A stretch of 64,000 bases of DNA from Naematelia aurantialba. Taxonomy: Eukaryota; Basidiomycota; Tremellomycetes; Tremellales; Naemateliaceae. This document shows, one piece after another, positions 41,985-52,208 of this stretch. The notes under the pieces were generated by a model. The model was not told the origin of the DNA. It did no database searches and saw only the letters and a program-made list of their open reading frames with translations. The DNA is taken from positions 124,001-188,000 of the forward strand of contig JAKFAO010000009.1 in the NCBI GenBank assembly GCA_021527695.1. Reading direction: 5' to 3'. Numbering within the stretch: position 1 is the stretch's first letter; every line of letters starts with the position of its first letter. The translations under genes and the position numbers were made by a program.

Positions 41985-43981
41985 ATGGCGCCGATCGCAC
42001 TGCCTTCTCCCCCGGTGCAGCCTTCACCTCCGGCGACGGCCACATCGATCCCCCGCCGCCCCTCACCATGGCACCAGATCTCCCACCCCAAGAGCCAAAC
42101 CCAGTTCCCGTCCCAGGCTCAAGTCCAAGCCCAAGCGCAATGCCCCTGTCAGGCCCAAGCGCCATGGCCCCAGACCCAAGGTCTAACCCCATCCCAGGAC
42201 CGACGCCATAGCTCGACGTCTTTGACCCTTATCCCTAGCCCTTCCCCGCCGCACCACTCGACCCCTCCATCGCCGTCACCGGACCAACTGTCCTCGTCGG
42301 CCCTGCGGGAATGGCATCACCGCTTGTCCCACTCCTCGGTCCAGAGGCACCAGCTCGCCTCGGACACCCCAACGCCAAAGCTCGCTGCTGAGCGCGATCG
42401 CGAGGGGAACATGGAGTACAAACTCAAGCTCATCGAGCCTTCGCCCGAGAGGTTCGAGAAGCTCGTCACGCAGATGTTGTGGCGTTTGAGAGAAGGTGGC
42501 GGGGAAGCTATATACGAGATTGGTCTAGCGGGTAGGTTTTGCCACTCCTCCATGGGACTCGTGCATCCCTCCAATCTCACAAAGGCCGTAAAGCGTCAGA
42601 GCCGAAATAACTGAACCACGTTGTGTATTACACAGAGCTGATGAGTACGCCTGCAGATGACGGAACGGTGATCGGCCTCACTCGCGCCGAAATGGACGGG
42701 TCCCTCCGTACGCTCGAGCTCATGGCTAGCGAAGTCGGCGGGACAGTACTCGTCCTCAAAGAGATTGTCCTTGTTGCGCCAGAACGCTCCCGGCCTGATC
42801 TCGATCCGACCGGTGCTCCACGCAGGAGCTCGACTTCAACCTCTCTGGCTGGTGTGCCAGACCTCACAGGGAAGCGGTACAAAGCCAAGCAACGGTGGAG
42901 CGAGAATCCGGACGGACAAGGAAAGGGTGGGCATGGTAAAGAGCGCCAAGTGGTCTTTGACCAGGCAGACATGAACTGGGACTTTTCGAGTGGGGAGGAA
43001 TCCGATGGCTCGGCGAAAGCCAACTGCCTTCTCACAGGCCAAGACGACGAGGATGAAAGAGAATCTTGGACCAAAGACGTCGAGGTTGACGAAGATGTCC
43101 CGACGTTTCATCTGGACCTTGAAGACGCTCTCCCGCCGTCCCCAACGACCTCAAATGGGAGCGACGAGAAGATGCCCTGGAAAAAAGAAAGGCGGAAGCC
43201 AGGCAAGCCTCAGTCGGTTCCACCCGCACCGGCCACCACCGCCGCCCAGCAGGAGGACATCACCCGAAAGGCGGAAGCGAAGCAGCTCAAGTCGTTTCAG
43301 CGGCGCGAGAATCGGCGATTAGATCTTTTGCGCGGAGACGGCCGCAGTCCATTGCCGTTTGCGCCTCTGACGCCGCCGATTGCCCTCCCACATCAGCCTG
43401 CGAGACCCTCGTCCCTGCGTCTTGCCACGCCTCCAAGCGATACCGTCTCGCATGATATCGGTGACACTCGGGGCGGCGAGAATGGCGACGACGACGAGTC
43501 GGACCTCGTGCACATTCTCTCTGTCCCGCTCGACAACCTTTCCCTGTCGTTTGCGGATGTACGCACAGTCTCATCGTCTGGACCTCGCCCCCCGCTCAAC
43601 CCTGTGCGTTCGGATTCGGCCCCTGGCTCCGCGTCACCGTCCGTGTCCATCTCGGGCTCAGAGACAGAGACCGAGCATACGAGCGACATGGACGGTGCAC
43701 TGATAGAGACAGGGAGAGGCTGGATCGTACCGAGACAGGGGGAGGAAGAACGTATTTGCGTAGAAGCGCTCGTGGTGCGGAAGGCGCAGGAGGATGTCTG
43801 GGAATTCGGGGGCAGCGAAGATGGGTGGGGGTTTGGGAGCCCAGGTGTGGATGAGGTTGACGGGGAGGGGGATGTAGAGTGGATGGGAGGAGATGACGGG
43901 GATAGAGGGGATGACGGCGGTGACGCGAGCGATCGAGAGGGGGCCGAGGATGCATGGGGATTTTGGGGTGACGATCAGTGA
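41985..43981 (+). CDS. Protein with GTPBP1/2 N-terminal region but no GTPase domain
   Basis: Exons: 41985-42531 and 42636-43981; 630 residues. Residues about 1-140 are Pro/Ser/Gln-rich. A conserved block of about 85 residues follows: EGNMEYKLKLIEPSPERFEK, LVTQMLWRLREGGGEAIYEI, then DGTVIGLTRAEMDGSLRTLE and GGTVLVLKEIV. This matches the region that precedes the GTPase domain in GTPBP1/GTPBP2 translational GTPases. No P-loop, no DxxG and no NKxD motif follow. Instead there are about 400 disordered, acidic residues, finishing with Trp/Phe-Gly motifs in acidic context (VWEFGGSEDGWGFGSP, DAWGFWGDDQ). It may act as a stand-alone regulator or ribosome-rescue partner; that is inference. The coding frame is long and ungapped, so it is not a recent pseudogene. 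Confidence 0.75.
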
Positions 43982-45213
43982 GGGAAACGATCGGGTTCGG
44001 GCTCGTCGCTGCTATTGTAAAGGGCACACGTGGAAAAAGAGGCTTTCCTTCAAACGGTCCAGAACGTATTTCATGTCACATGCATGCTCGTGGCGTTGTA
44101 ACGCCAATCCCAATGCCCGACATGCCTAATTCTGGTGACCAGCACGCTGTTCATACTCCCGAGCCTGGACAATGCACTGCGCCGCTGTGCCAGACCGCTG
44201 TGACCCGCCCGAGAGACGTGACGGTTTCAGTAATGTCTCGACCCGAAACGACGGGAACCCTCTTTCTGTTTCCTGATCAAGAGGGTTCCCCGTCTGCTGA
44301 TCGCTCGATACATGAAACGCTGTGCCCCCCTTTTCATTCTTCCGAAACCTGGGATTCACAAGTGAGAATTACCCAAATAGGCAGTATTTCTGGGGTTACC
44401 GTCCGATGCGACGTGTGACGCGTGCACGTCGCGTCGGATGGGAAACTGGCTGGCTGGTTTCCCTGCACAACCTTGATTCCCTTTCTTTCCCTCGTCCTCC
44501 TCGTCTTGCCCTCGTCTGCCCTTGGCCCCCCCCCCGGTTGAAAAACTGTCCAATTGCATTGTTCCCCGGTGGACAGACCACTCGTCGACTGCAAAACACA
44601 CAGGTTCGTCCACTGCGGTTTCCTTTGTTTCCTCGCTTTGACCTCGTTTTCTCTCTCTTCGACTGTGACCTCGACAGCGACGGCGACATCGACGACGGCA
44701 GCGACGCTCGACTGACGACCTCGACCACGAACCCGACTGACGAAGCAAAGGTATGTCCTTTATGTGGTCCTCTCTCCCCCCACCCCCCCCCACCGGGAAA
44801 CGACGAGAACAGAGCCCAAAAGAGGCAACAAGGCAGAAATCAAACACAAAGGAAGGCTGGTCCAAGGTTGTGTTTGATGTTTGGGTGTCGACGAGGCTGG
44901 CCACTGTAAAGGGGACGGGGCCTCGTCTCTCCAACCCAACTGACCATCTGCTGCCTCCCTACTGCTTGTGCCTCTGCCTCTGCCTCTGCCTCGGGGACCC
45001 CCTTTGACAGGCATCAACTCGCATGCGTCTCTTGCATTCCTGACATTTGTCAACCCGCCTCGAACCGTCTTCATCCAACTGCCATCAGTCCATAGCACCG
45101 CTGACCCCACCTCCAGTCCGACACTCGTTCGACCCACATTCTTTTCAACACGGCACCTCTGAATCGCGCCCGACACTGCAGTCCACCCGCTGAATCGGAG
45201 AGTCCAACCCACC
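43982..45213. other. Intergenic region and leader of GH128 gene
   Basis: 1.2 kb without a supported gene. It contains a perfect 12-bp inverted repeat (44253-44264 and 44279-44290). A probable 5'-UTR intron donor (AAG|GTATGT) lies at 44750, followed by C-rich runs. A CTGCCT repeat is at 44967-44993. Confidence 0.5.
44253..44290 (+). repeat. Perfect 12-bp inverted repeat, 14-nt loop
   Basis: Left arm GGGAACCCTCTT, right arm AAGAGGGTTCCC, separated by 14 nt. An RNA copy could form a stable hairpin. It sits about 270 bp after the stop of the GTPBP-like gene and could be part of its 3' end or a protein-binding site. Confidence 0.8.
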
Positions 45214-46731
45214 ATGCAACTTTCCGTCGTTGCACTGCTGTCGCTGCTGCCGCTGTTGGCATCGGCAGCGCACTCATCGCCCCGCTCTGGGCCTCGACAC
45301 GCCGCGCACCGCCGGATCAGCGAGACCGTCGAGCGCCGTGCGGCACTTGCGGCTGAGCACCCGCCTGCGCTCGAGAAGAAGCGCGTCGTCAAGAAGCGCA
45401 GCGGAGCATCAGGTTGCAGGCCAAAGACCAGCCTGACCTTCTCCCCTACATCCACTGCTACCACCGCCACTTCCACCTCGTCTGCCGTGGCCAGCACCAC
45501 ATCGACCTCTGATGCAGTCACTGCCAGCACGACTGCAAGCGCGACCACCAGTGATGCCGCTGGGGTGGCTGCAGCCTGGTGGCAGGGTTCCAGCAGCTCG
45601 AGCTCCAGCTCGAACGACGACGACGTAGGTCATACGCTATGGTTCAGAATGGACCACCCAGCTGACGGAACAGGCGTCTCAATCGAGCACCACCACGTCA
45701 TCTTCGTCGTCCGCCGCCGCCGCTACCTCTTCCGCCGCTTCCACTAGCTCCTCCGGCTCACTCACGCCAAGCAGTATCAAGGCCGGTCTCTCTGGTGGTG
45801 ATGCTCTCTCCGACGTTGGAGACCACATCTCGTGGTGGTACGGTACGTGCCCATCCTTGTAGTAGTCCGTTGTGCTCATTTTGTGCAAAGACTGGGGAAA
45901 CACAGGTACGGGGGACACCAGCGCCGTCTACGTCCCAATGCTGTGGGGCGACGGAAACTCTGGCGCATCGGACGATGCGAGCCGCCTGGCATCCTTCAAG
46001 GCTTTGGACTACAGCCCCCAGTACATTTTGGGTTTCTACGAGCCAGACTGCTCGCCACCCATGAGTTCTGCTATTGACCCTGACGTTGGTGAGTTGACTG
46101 TTCAAGCCAACAGCACATGGATCCTAACTCGGTCTCTTTTCTCCCTAGCTGCGCCACTTTGGACTTCGCTCATCGTGCCTCACCGGACCAATGGCGGCTC
46201 CCTGCTCCTGTCCCCTGGGATGTGCAAGCAGAAGGACGAGGACTGGCTCACACCGTTCCTGAAGGCCATCGGCGATGACAATGTATGGGACATTACCGCC
46301 ATTCACATCAACAAGAACACCATTGAGGGCGTCAAGGAGGATATCGATTATTACTGGAACACGTACGGAAAGCCCATCTGGGTGTCCGAGGTAGGCATAG
46401 CATTCTTCTCATGGCAGTACGCAGACTGATATGATGCAGTTTGCGTGTGTGGACGACTCGGACGGATTCGTTCCGAGCACCGACCAAGATGAGATTAACC
46501 AATTCATCAAAGACGTTGTCCCGCTCTTCGAGAGCGATTCTCGCATATACGCCTATGCTTACTCGAACGGTGAAGGGCTCGGAACAGTTTGGCCCATGGT
46601 GGTCGATGGCGCGCTCACGTAGGTTGTCCCTCTGAGGCGGCATGAGACCCGCAAGGTAGTCTGGAAGCTAGCTGACGAGGCGCAGCGAGTCGGGCCAGAC
46701 GTACATCAGCGCCATCTCGGCGTACCACTAG
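45214..46731 (+). CDS. Secreted GH128 (Asl1-type) beta-1,3-glucanase-like protein
   Basis: Exons: 45214-45564, 45629-45842, 45906-46088, 46149-46390, 46440-46618, 46686-46731; 404 residues. A signal peptide (MQLSVVALLSLLPLLASA) is followed by a Lys/Arg-containing stretch and a Ser/Thr/Ala-rich, probably O-glycosylated linker, then the GH128/Asl1 catalytic domain. Landmarks: HISWWYGTGDT, VPMLWGD, the strand ILGFYEPDC with a candidate catalytic Glu, LLSPGMCKQKDEDWL, AIHINK, and KPIWVSEFACVDD with the second candidate Glu. The protein likely acts on cell-wall beta-1,3-glucan outside the cell. The first intron (45565-45628) has a weak donor (GTGGCT) and was chosen because it alone keeps the frame; the linker junction is therefore uncertain, while the rest is firm. 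Confidence 0.86.
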
Positions 46732-47508
46732 TCGGCGCGTTGCCGCCGCCCCAACCGTGGCATCTCGCCTGCGGTATTTCTTCCAAATCTCTTGTGCATA
46801 GTCCGTACGGTGTCTGCAGCGTACCTCGGCGAGGTTGTCCGACGAGAAGAGACTGGTTCTTTGGCTCGTCGGCCGGACTTGATACCTTTTTGACGTATGA
46901 AATCTTATTCATCCTCGGTGGCTGGCGTTTGCCTTGTATTTGCGTACTCGTGTTGCGTGCTGTCGCATGTTGTCGTGGCGAGTGTTGCAGGCGATGCGTG
47001 ATCCGGCTGCCAGTCGACTGTGATGGACGTTGGGTCAGTGCGGGTGGAGTTGGTCTGCGGCTTTGGGACTGTTGAAAATCAAGCTGGCAGGATCGCCGGG
47101 CAGCCTCCACCACGCGTGTCTGGAACTTGGACGGTCGGTTCTGTCCTTTGTGTCCGAGCGTGAGGCCCAAGCGTCGACCTGACATTGCACTTTTGATTGG
47201 CCTTCTCTGCGCTGTATCGTTGTCATTGCGGATAGGCGTATTCGTCTTGTGCGTCGTCTCTGATAGGTGGATAGTTAGCACGGCTCTCCCTCGCGCCTGA
47301 CAAATAGACCATCGAGAGCGCAGCCAACAACCCGAGTTCGGAGAACGGACGTCAGGGACAGCAGAGACGGTCGACCAGATAGCAGAGACGGACGACCAGT
47401 CAGCAGAGACGGACACAGAGACAGGAGAGAACGCAGAACACAGAACGGGAATTGAACAGAGACCGAAGGACAGAGAACGAGCAGAGACCAGAGACCAGAT
47501 CATTGAGA
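46732..47508. other. Intergenic region with GCAGAGACGGACGACCAG repeats
   Basis: 777 bp between the GH128 gene and the coiled-coil gene. From about 47338 to 47480 it contains imperfect copies of GCAGAGACGGACGACCAG and GAACACAGA units directly before the start codon at 47509, probably in the 5' leader. No gene is supported. Confidence 0.55.
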
Positions 47509-50500
47509 ATGACGAGTGAGGAGCCGCAAACGCGACAGCCATCGACACCCACATCGATGCCCGCACCGACGCCGACGCCGTCGCAGGCGCTATCGCAGTC
47601 GCAGGACATCCCGCTGGAGCAGCTGCGTCCGCGGCCGTCGTTCGACTCGCACGGCGTCCAGCGTACGCGGGAGGACGCGGTAGAGGCGGCGAACGGGGTG
47701 GATGTGGGTGGGATCAATGGTCGATCCAATGGCGCCGATACCGGTGCTGTTACTGGCACTGTTGCGGCGGCTCAAGAGGCAGGAGCAGCACGAGATGCTC
47801 GGGATGGAGTCGATGCAGCGGATGAATTATCGCCGCCGCCGACCTCGAACGCCACGGCTGGGTCAGGAGAAAGCAATGGCGTAAAGGACGCGAACGGCGC
47901 GAAAGCCGACAACGAGACGAAGGCCAATAACGAGACGAAGGACGGCGAGACGAAGGCCGATAGCGAGACGAAGGACGGCGAGACGACGCACGAGAACAAG
48001 AACGAGACGGGCAAGACGGACCCCAAGGACAAGAAAGCCAAAGTGAACGCCAGCCCGAATGGGAAGGCCAACGACGGGGACGAGGAGCAAGGCGACGCCG
48101 ACGCCGACGCCCAGCCCCACGCCGAGAAGGCTGCCCTCGCTACGAGCAGTCGCAAGACGCCCGATTCGAAGCCCAAGACTGGCGGTGTAGGCAAGGTGCT
48201 CAAGAGCGGAGTGTTTGGCGGTCCGTCCTGTCCTTCTTCGTCCTTCCTCGTCGCTTCTCTTCGTTCCTCCGTCCAACTCTTCTCTACTTACAACCATCTC
48301 TTCCTTCCGCCATCCCTCTGTGTCCTGCTAGACTCTCAGACCGTTCCATCATTCCACTACCTTGTCTCCGTTTGCCGCTGGTCCATCCGCTGTCTGAGAC
48401 CAACATCCTCCGTACCGCTTGCCGCTGCTTCGACTCCGCTTGCCTATACCCCTCTCTGCAACGCTGCCCCACCGCGCCTGCTCATTAACATCCACACCAA
48501 CCCCGCTGGTCCTGGACATCGACATGCTCGTCGAGGTTGCGTCCTTCACTGACACAACAGGTATAGATGGCGCCGGCAGGACACCTCTTCATGCTCGAGG
48601 CGGAGCCTTCAAGGCAACCACGACCACCACGACAGCCACGAACGCACCGAAAAAGGACGACTCAAAGCCTGTAGCCCGAACGGCGGCAGCTCCTCCGCGG
48701 CCTCTAGGTTCACGGGAGTCTGAACGTGCTCCAATCGGTCCCGGTCCTGCCAAGACTGCGCCTGCGTCGCCTCGGGCGGATCGAGTCCCACCCAGCCCTG
48801 CAAAGACTGTAACAGCCGTTCCCACAACTCCCAAGTCAACAGCCGACACCGTAAAGCCGTCGGCGGGGCGACTCCCAGGCTCAACGCGGCCCTCGGTAGC
48901 TGGCACCAAGTCGACCACCAGCACCGCGGTCGCAGCCCCCAGCTCCGCCACCAAGACTGGCGCAGCTGGCCCACATCTGGGTGCATCGACTACCACTAGA
49001 CCGGCAGCGGGGACTACCGCGCGGCCTTCCGCCACTTCGGTGACCGCAGGTACGCGGGCGGCGACGACGACTACCAGACCTGCAGGTGCCGCGCGCGCTT
49101 CGTCGCAAACTGGCAACACCTCTGCTCGCCCGCCGCTCGCGCCTGCCGGTGCTCGTCCAACCGCCTTATCCGACAGTACCTCTGCAAGACCACCGACCAA
49201 TGGCACAGCTCGACCAGCGCCTGCGAATGCAGCCAGGACCGTCGCCCGACCATCAAGCACGACATCCTCTAGCGCATCTGCGTCTGCGGCGCCTGCCAGA
49301 GCTCGCGCCAGTATGGCTCCACCTGCAGTCGACGCTACCGCTCGTAGAGTCGCTCAACGAGCTAGTATGGCTCCTATCGGCTCCTCAACCGGAGCAGCGG
49401 GGCCGAACGGCACCAGCGCGCCTCAGAAACCCAGAACAGGGGCGTTGCCCCCAAAAGCGCCGACCTCTCAGGCTGTCGAGGAGCTTCAGGTGCGTATGAC
49501 GACTGAGCGTCGTGGCATTGTTGACTTGTTGAAGACCCTGGTGAAAGAGCTTGAACAGAAGGTCGGGTCGGGAAAGGCAGAGTACGAAGGAGCATTGGCT
49601 GAGGCTGCCTCTGACAAAGTAGAACTTGAGAAGTCGTAAGCCGAGATCTTGTCCCTCATTCATCCTTGGATGCAGCCTTCGCTGAGATCGGTCATAGGCA
49701 TGCCAAGGAGATTGAAGACTTGACTTTGAAGCTCAAACTTGATACAGAGCGAGCGGCACACGAGGCAGATGCCAAGGCAAGTCGGCGTTTCCACGAGCTT
49801 ACTGATCACATAGATTGCTGAATGGGAAGAGGCGAATCGAAAAGCTCTCGCTGATTCTGCGAAGCAGCGGGCAGAGTGGGAGTCGGAGCTCGAGCAACAG
49901 CTTGTCATGTGAGTTCAGACCACATTGCTTTGCTGAGCAGACAGGCTGCTCAAGGGGAAAGCGGAGGCGCAGGGCGACCTGCAGTCGGCCGAGGAAGCCC
50001 TGCACCAAGCAGAAGCTGCCGTCGCGGCGGTTTCTTCGGACCTTTCAGCATCTCGAGCACGGCTTGCCAAAATGAGACAGGAGGTCGAGAAGCTCTCCTC
50101 CCTGCTGTCCAAAAGCCAGAGCGAGCAAGCTACTCTCCAAGAGCGCGTGAAAGCTCTGGAGGGGGAGAAGAAGAAGCTGCAAGATGAGCTGGATGAGGGT
50201 GCCGAGGAAGCGAACAAGTCTGTGGCGGGTATGGAAGGCCTGGAGGCCAGGCTGAGAAGCCTCGAGAGCGAATTGAACGACGTCAGGGCTGCCTTGGAAG
50301 CAGAAACGGCCGCAAGGGCAGCGGATGCTGCTAAATGGGCCGAAGGGAGACAGGTCAGCAGGGTCCGAACAGTGTAGGAGGATGTGCTCATCAAAGCAGG
50401 TGCTGCAGAACACTATCGACGAACAAGCTACGCAAGATGCCACGTTCAAAGAATCTCTCGAAAAGGTCCTTGCCGAGGTTTCGTCGCGTGACGAAGAGCT

Positions 50501-51888
50501 ATCTGTATGTATTGAGAACAAAAAAGACATTAGTTCCGTTCGGCTGGGCTGATGTGCGTTTGGATAGAACCTCAAAGCCGCGCACAATCAGCTCACCGAG
50601 ACTCACGACGCCCTTGTCGAATCGTCCGCGGGGCATCTGGAGACGATAGCCGAGTTGCAGAAGCAGCTTGAAGAGTCTGCCGGGCAACAGGAGCGCTTAC
50701 GGGCCGAGGGAGCATCACAAATCCAGGACAATGTCTCGAAATTGCAAGCGGAACTTGATGCGCTTCGGGCAAGACTCCAAGAGAGCTCAGAGGAGGCTGT
50801 TAAGATTCAGAAAGAGCTCGATGATGTGAGTCGCAACTTTCCGCGCCTCCAGCTGGGCATGTGGCATTGCTGATGATCAGGCTGAGGCCAAACATCAAAA
50901 CGCACTGCAGGATCTGGCCAGGCTGCATGAGGAAAATGTCAGCAAAACAGTAGAACAAGCTCTGGTGAGTGGTCCGGCTAGCTCAAATGGATGGACTTGG
51001 AGGCTCATGACGCAGCTCGCTGTCGAGGAGACTCATGGTGCAGAGCTTGCGGCGATCCGCAAGGAACTGCACGCCGTCCGAACGCGGGCTGCATCAGGGT
51101 ATCAGTCAGAGCGAGAAGCCCTGCGCGTAGCTTACGAAATGAAACTGGCCGAGATCAACTCCATGCATCAATCGGCCTTGTCAATGTTGCAAGAGGACTT
51201 GGCTGCGAAACAGGAGGATGAGGACCAAGCCACAGCTGCTGAGCGGAAAGAGGTCGACGCAGAACTCGAGACGACTCGGCGGGAACTGCAGGCTGCCCGT
51301 TCCAGGATCCACGTGAGTCGACCGTTTGCGTCCGCTGCAGCTGTGTCTTCTGGAGACGGCAACTAGCAGCGGCTGACAGCGATGCCATAGGACTTGGAAA
51401 CCGAAGTGGCCAGCTCCAAGCAACATGCAGTGAGTCGGCGACCCCAAGAAACAGATTCCGATGTAGCGCTGACCATGGCTTCACTTCTGCTTCGTACTAT
51501 AGGTCGAAACTCAGACGCCCCCCATGTCGCCACCGTTATCGGCTGGACATACCAGTCCAAGCCTGACGAAACTGCACGAGGCGCACAATGCCAAGGTCGC
51601 CGAACTCGAGATGTCAGTGCCCCACCTCCCACGTCGTCTACCGTCAATCGTCTGCAGTGTTTAGAAAATGGCAAAGCTGATGTGACGGTTTCGTACAGGA
51701 CAATCAAGAAGCTTTCGGCGGACTTGGAGGCAGCCAAGCGGAGCGGAAGCGCCAGTGTCAACGGGAACCATCCTGTCGTGGCTCGGGAGGGCGTCGCTGC
51801 CCACGCCGAGGTCGGTAGTCGTGCACATTCAGGGGAAATACTGGACGCTGATGCTGGGAAACAGGACGACGAGACGCTGTCATTCTAG
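47509..51888 (+). CDS. Large coiled-coil protein with basic Ser/Thr/Ala/Pro-rich N-terminus
   Basis: Twelve exons: 47509-48220, 48561-49635, 49698-49776, 49814-49908, 49945-50353, 50400-50504, 50568-50825, 50881-50964, 51016-51312, 51391-51429, 51503-51612, 51699-51888; 1150 residues, all phases closed. Residues 1-240 are hydrophilic with NETKDGETKAD repeats. Residues 240-570 are a basic Arg/Thr/Ala/Pro-rich region like those of microtubule-binding proteins. From about 575 to 1120 there is an almost unbroken Glu/Gln/Leu/Ala coiled coil. Near the C-terminus is a conserved-looking SAGHTSPSLTKLHEAHNAKV. I do not recognise a named family; a cytoskeletal or scaffold role is a guess. The third intron (49777-49813) is a 37-nt GC-AG intron. 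Confidence 0.82.
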
Positions 51889-52208
51889 GCCGTCAAGTCT
51901 CTCTTGGAGAGCGGGTTGGTGACTGATTGGTGGCTGGTTGTTGACTGGTTGGTTGCTGGTTGATGGCTCCTCTCAGGAAGCTGTCACGAACGCATCGCAG
52001 CCTGTGAAGTGGAGGGCCTTGGCAACGTGTGAAGATCGGTGTTGCTCCTTGTGTGCATGTGCCCGACGGGAGAGGACGGGTCATTACTAGTGCGTTATTG
52101 ATCACCATGCATATGTATACATTTCCACCTGGCTCTGGCTCTGTCGAGCCAATACAGGTTCAGATCATTCAGATTCATCCAGATTTGGCTTCTTCCTGTA
52201 TCGGTGGG

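Noticed and set aside
45625..45647. A 23-nt intron in the GH128 linker
   Set aside because: Too short for splicing, and it leads to a stop codon in the next exon.
48419..48560. Start of the coiled-coil gene's second exon upstream of 48561
   Set aside because: The frame is open there, but exon 1 has a good donor at 48221 and the phase fits only an acceptor at 48560; the region reads as intron.
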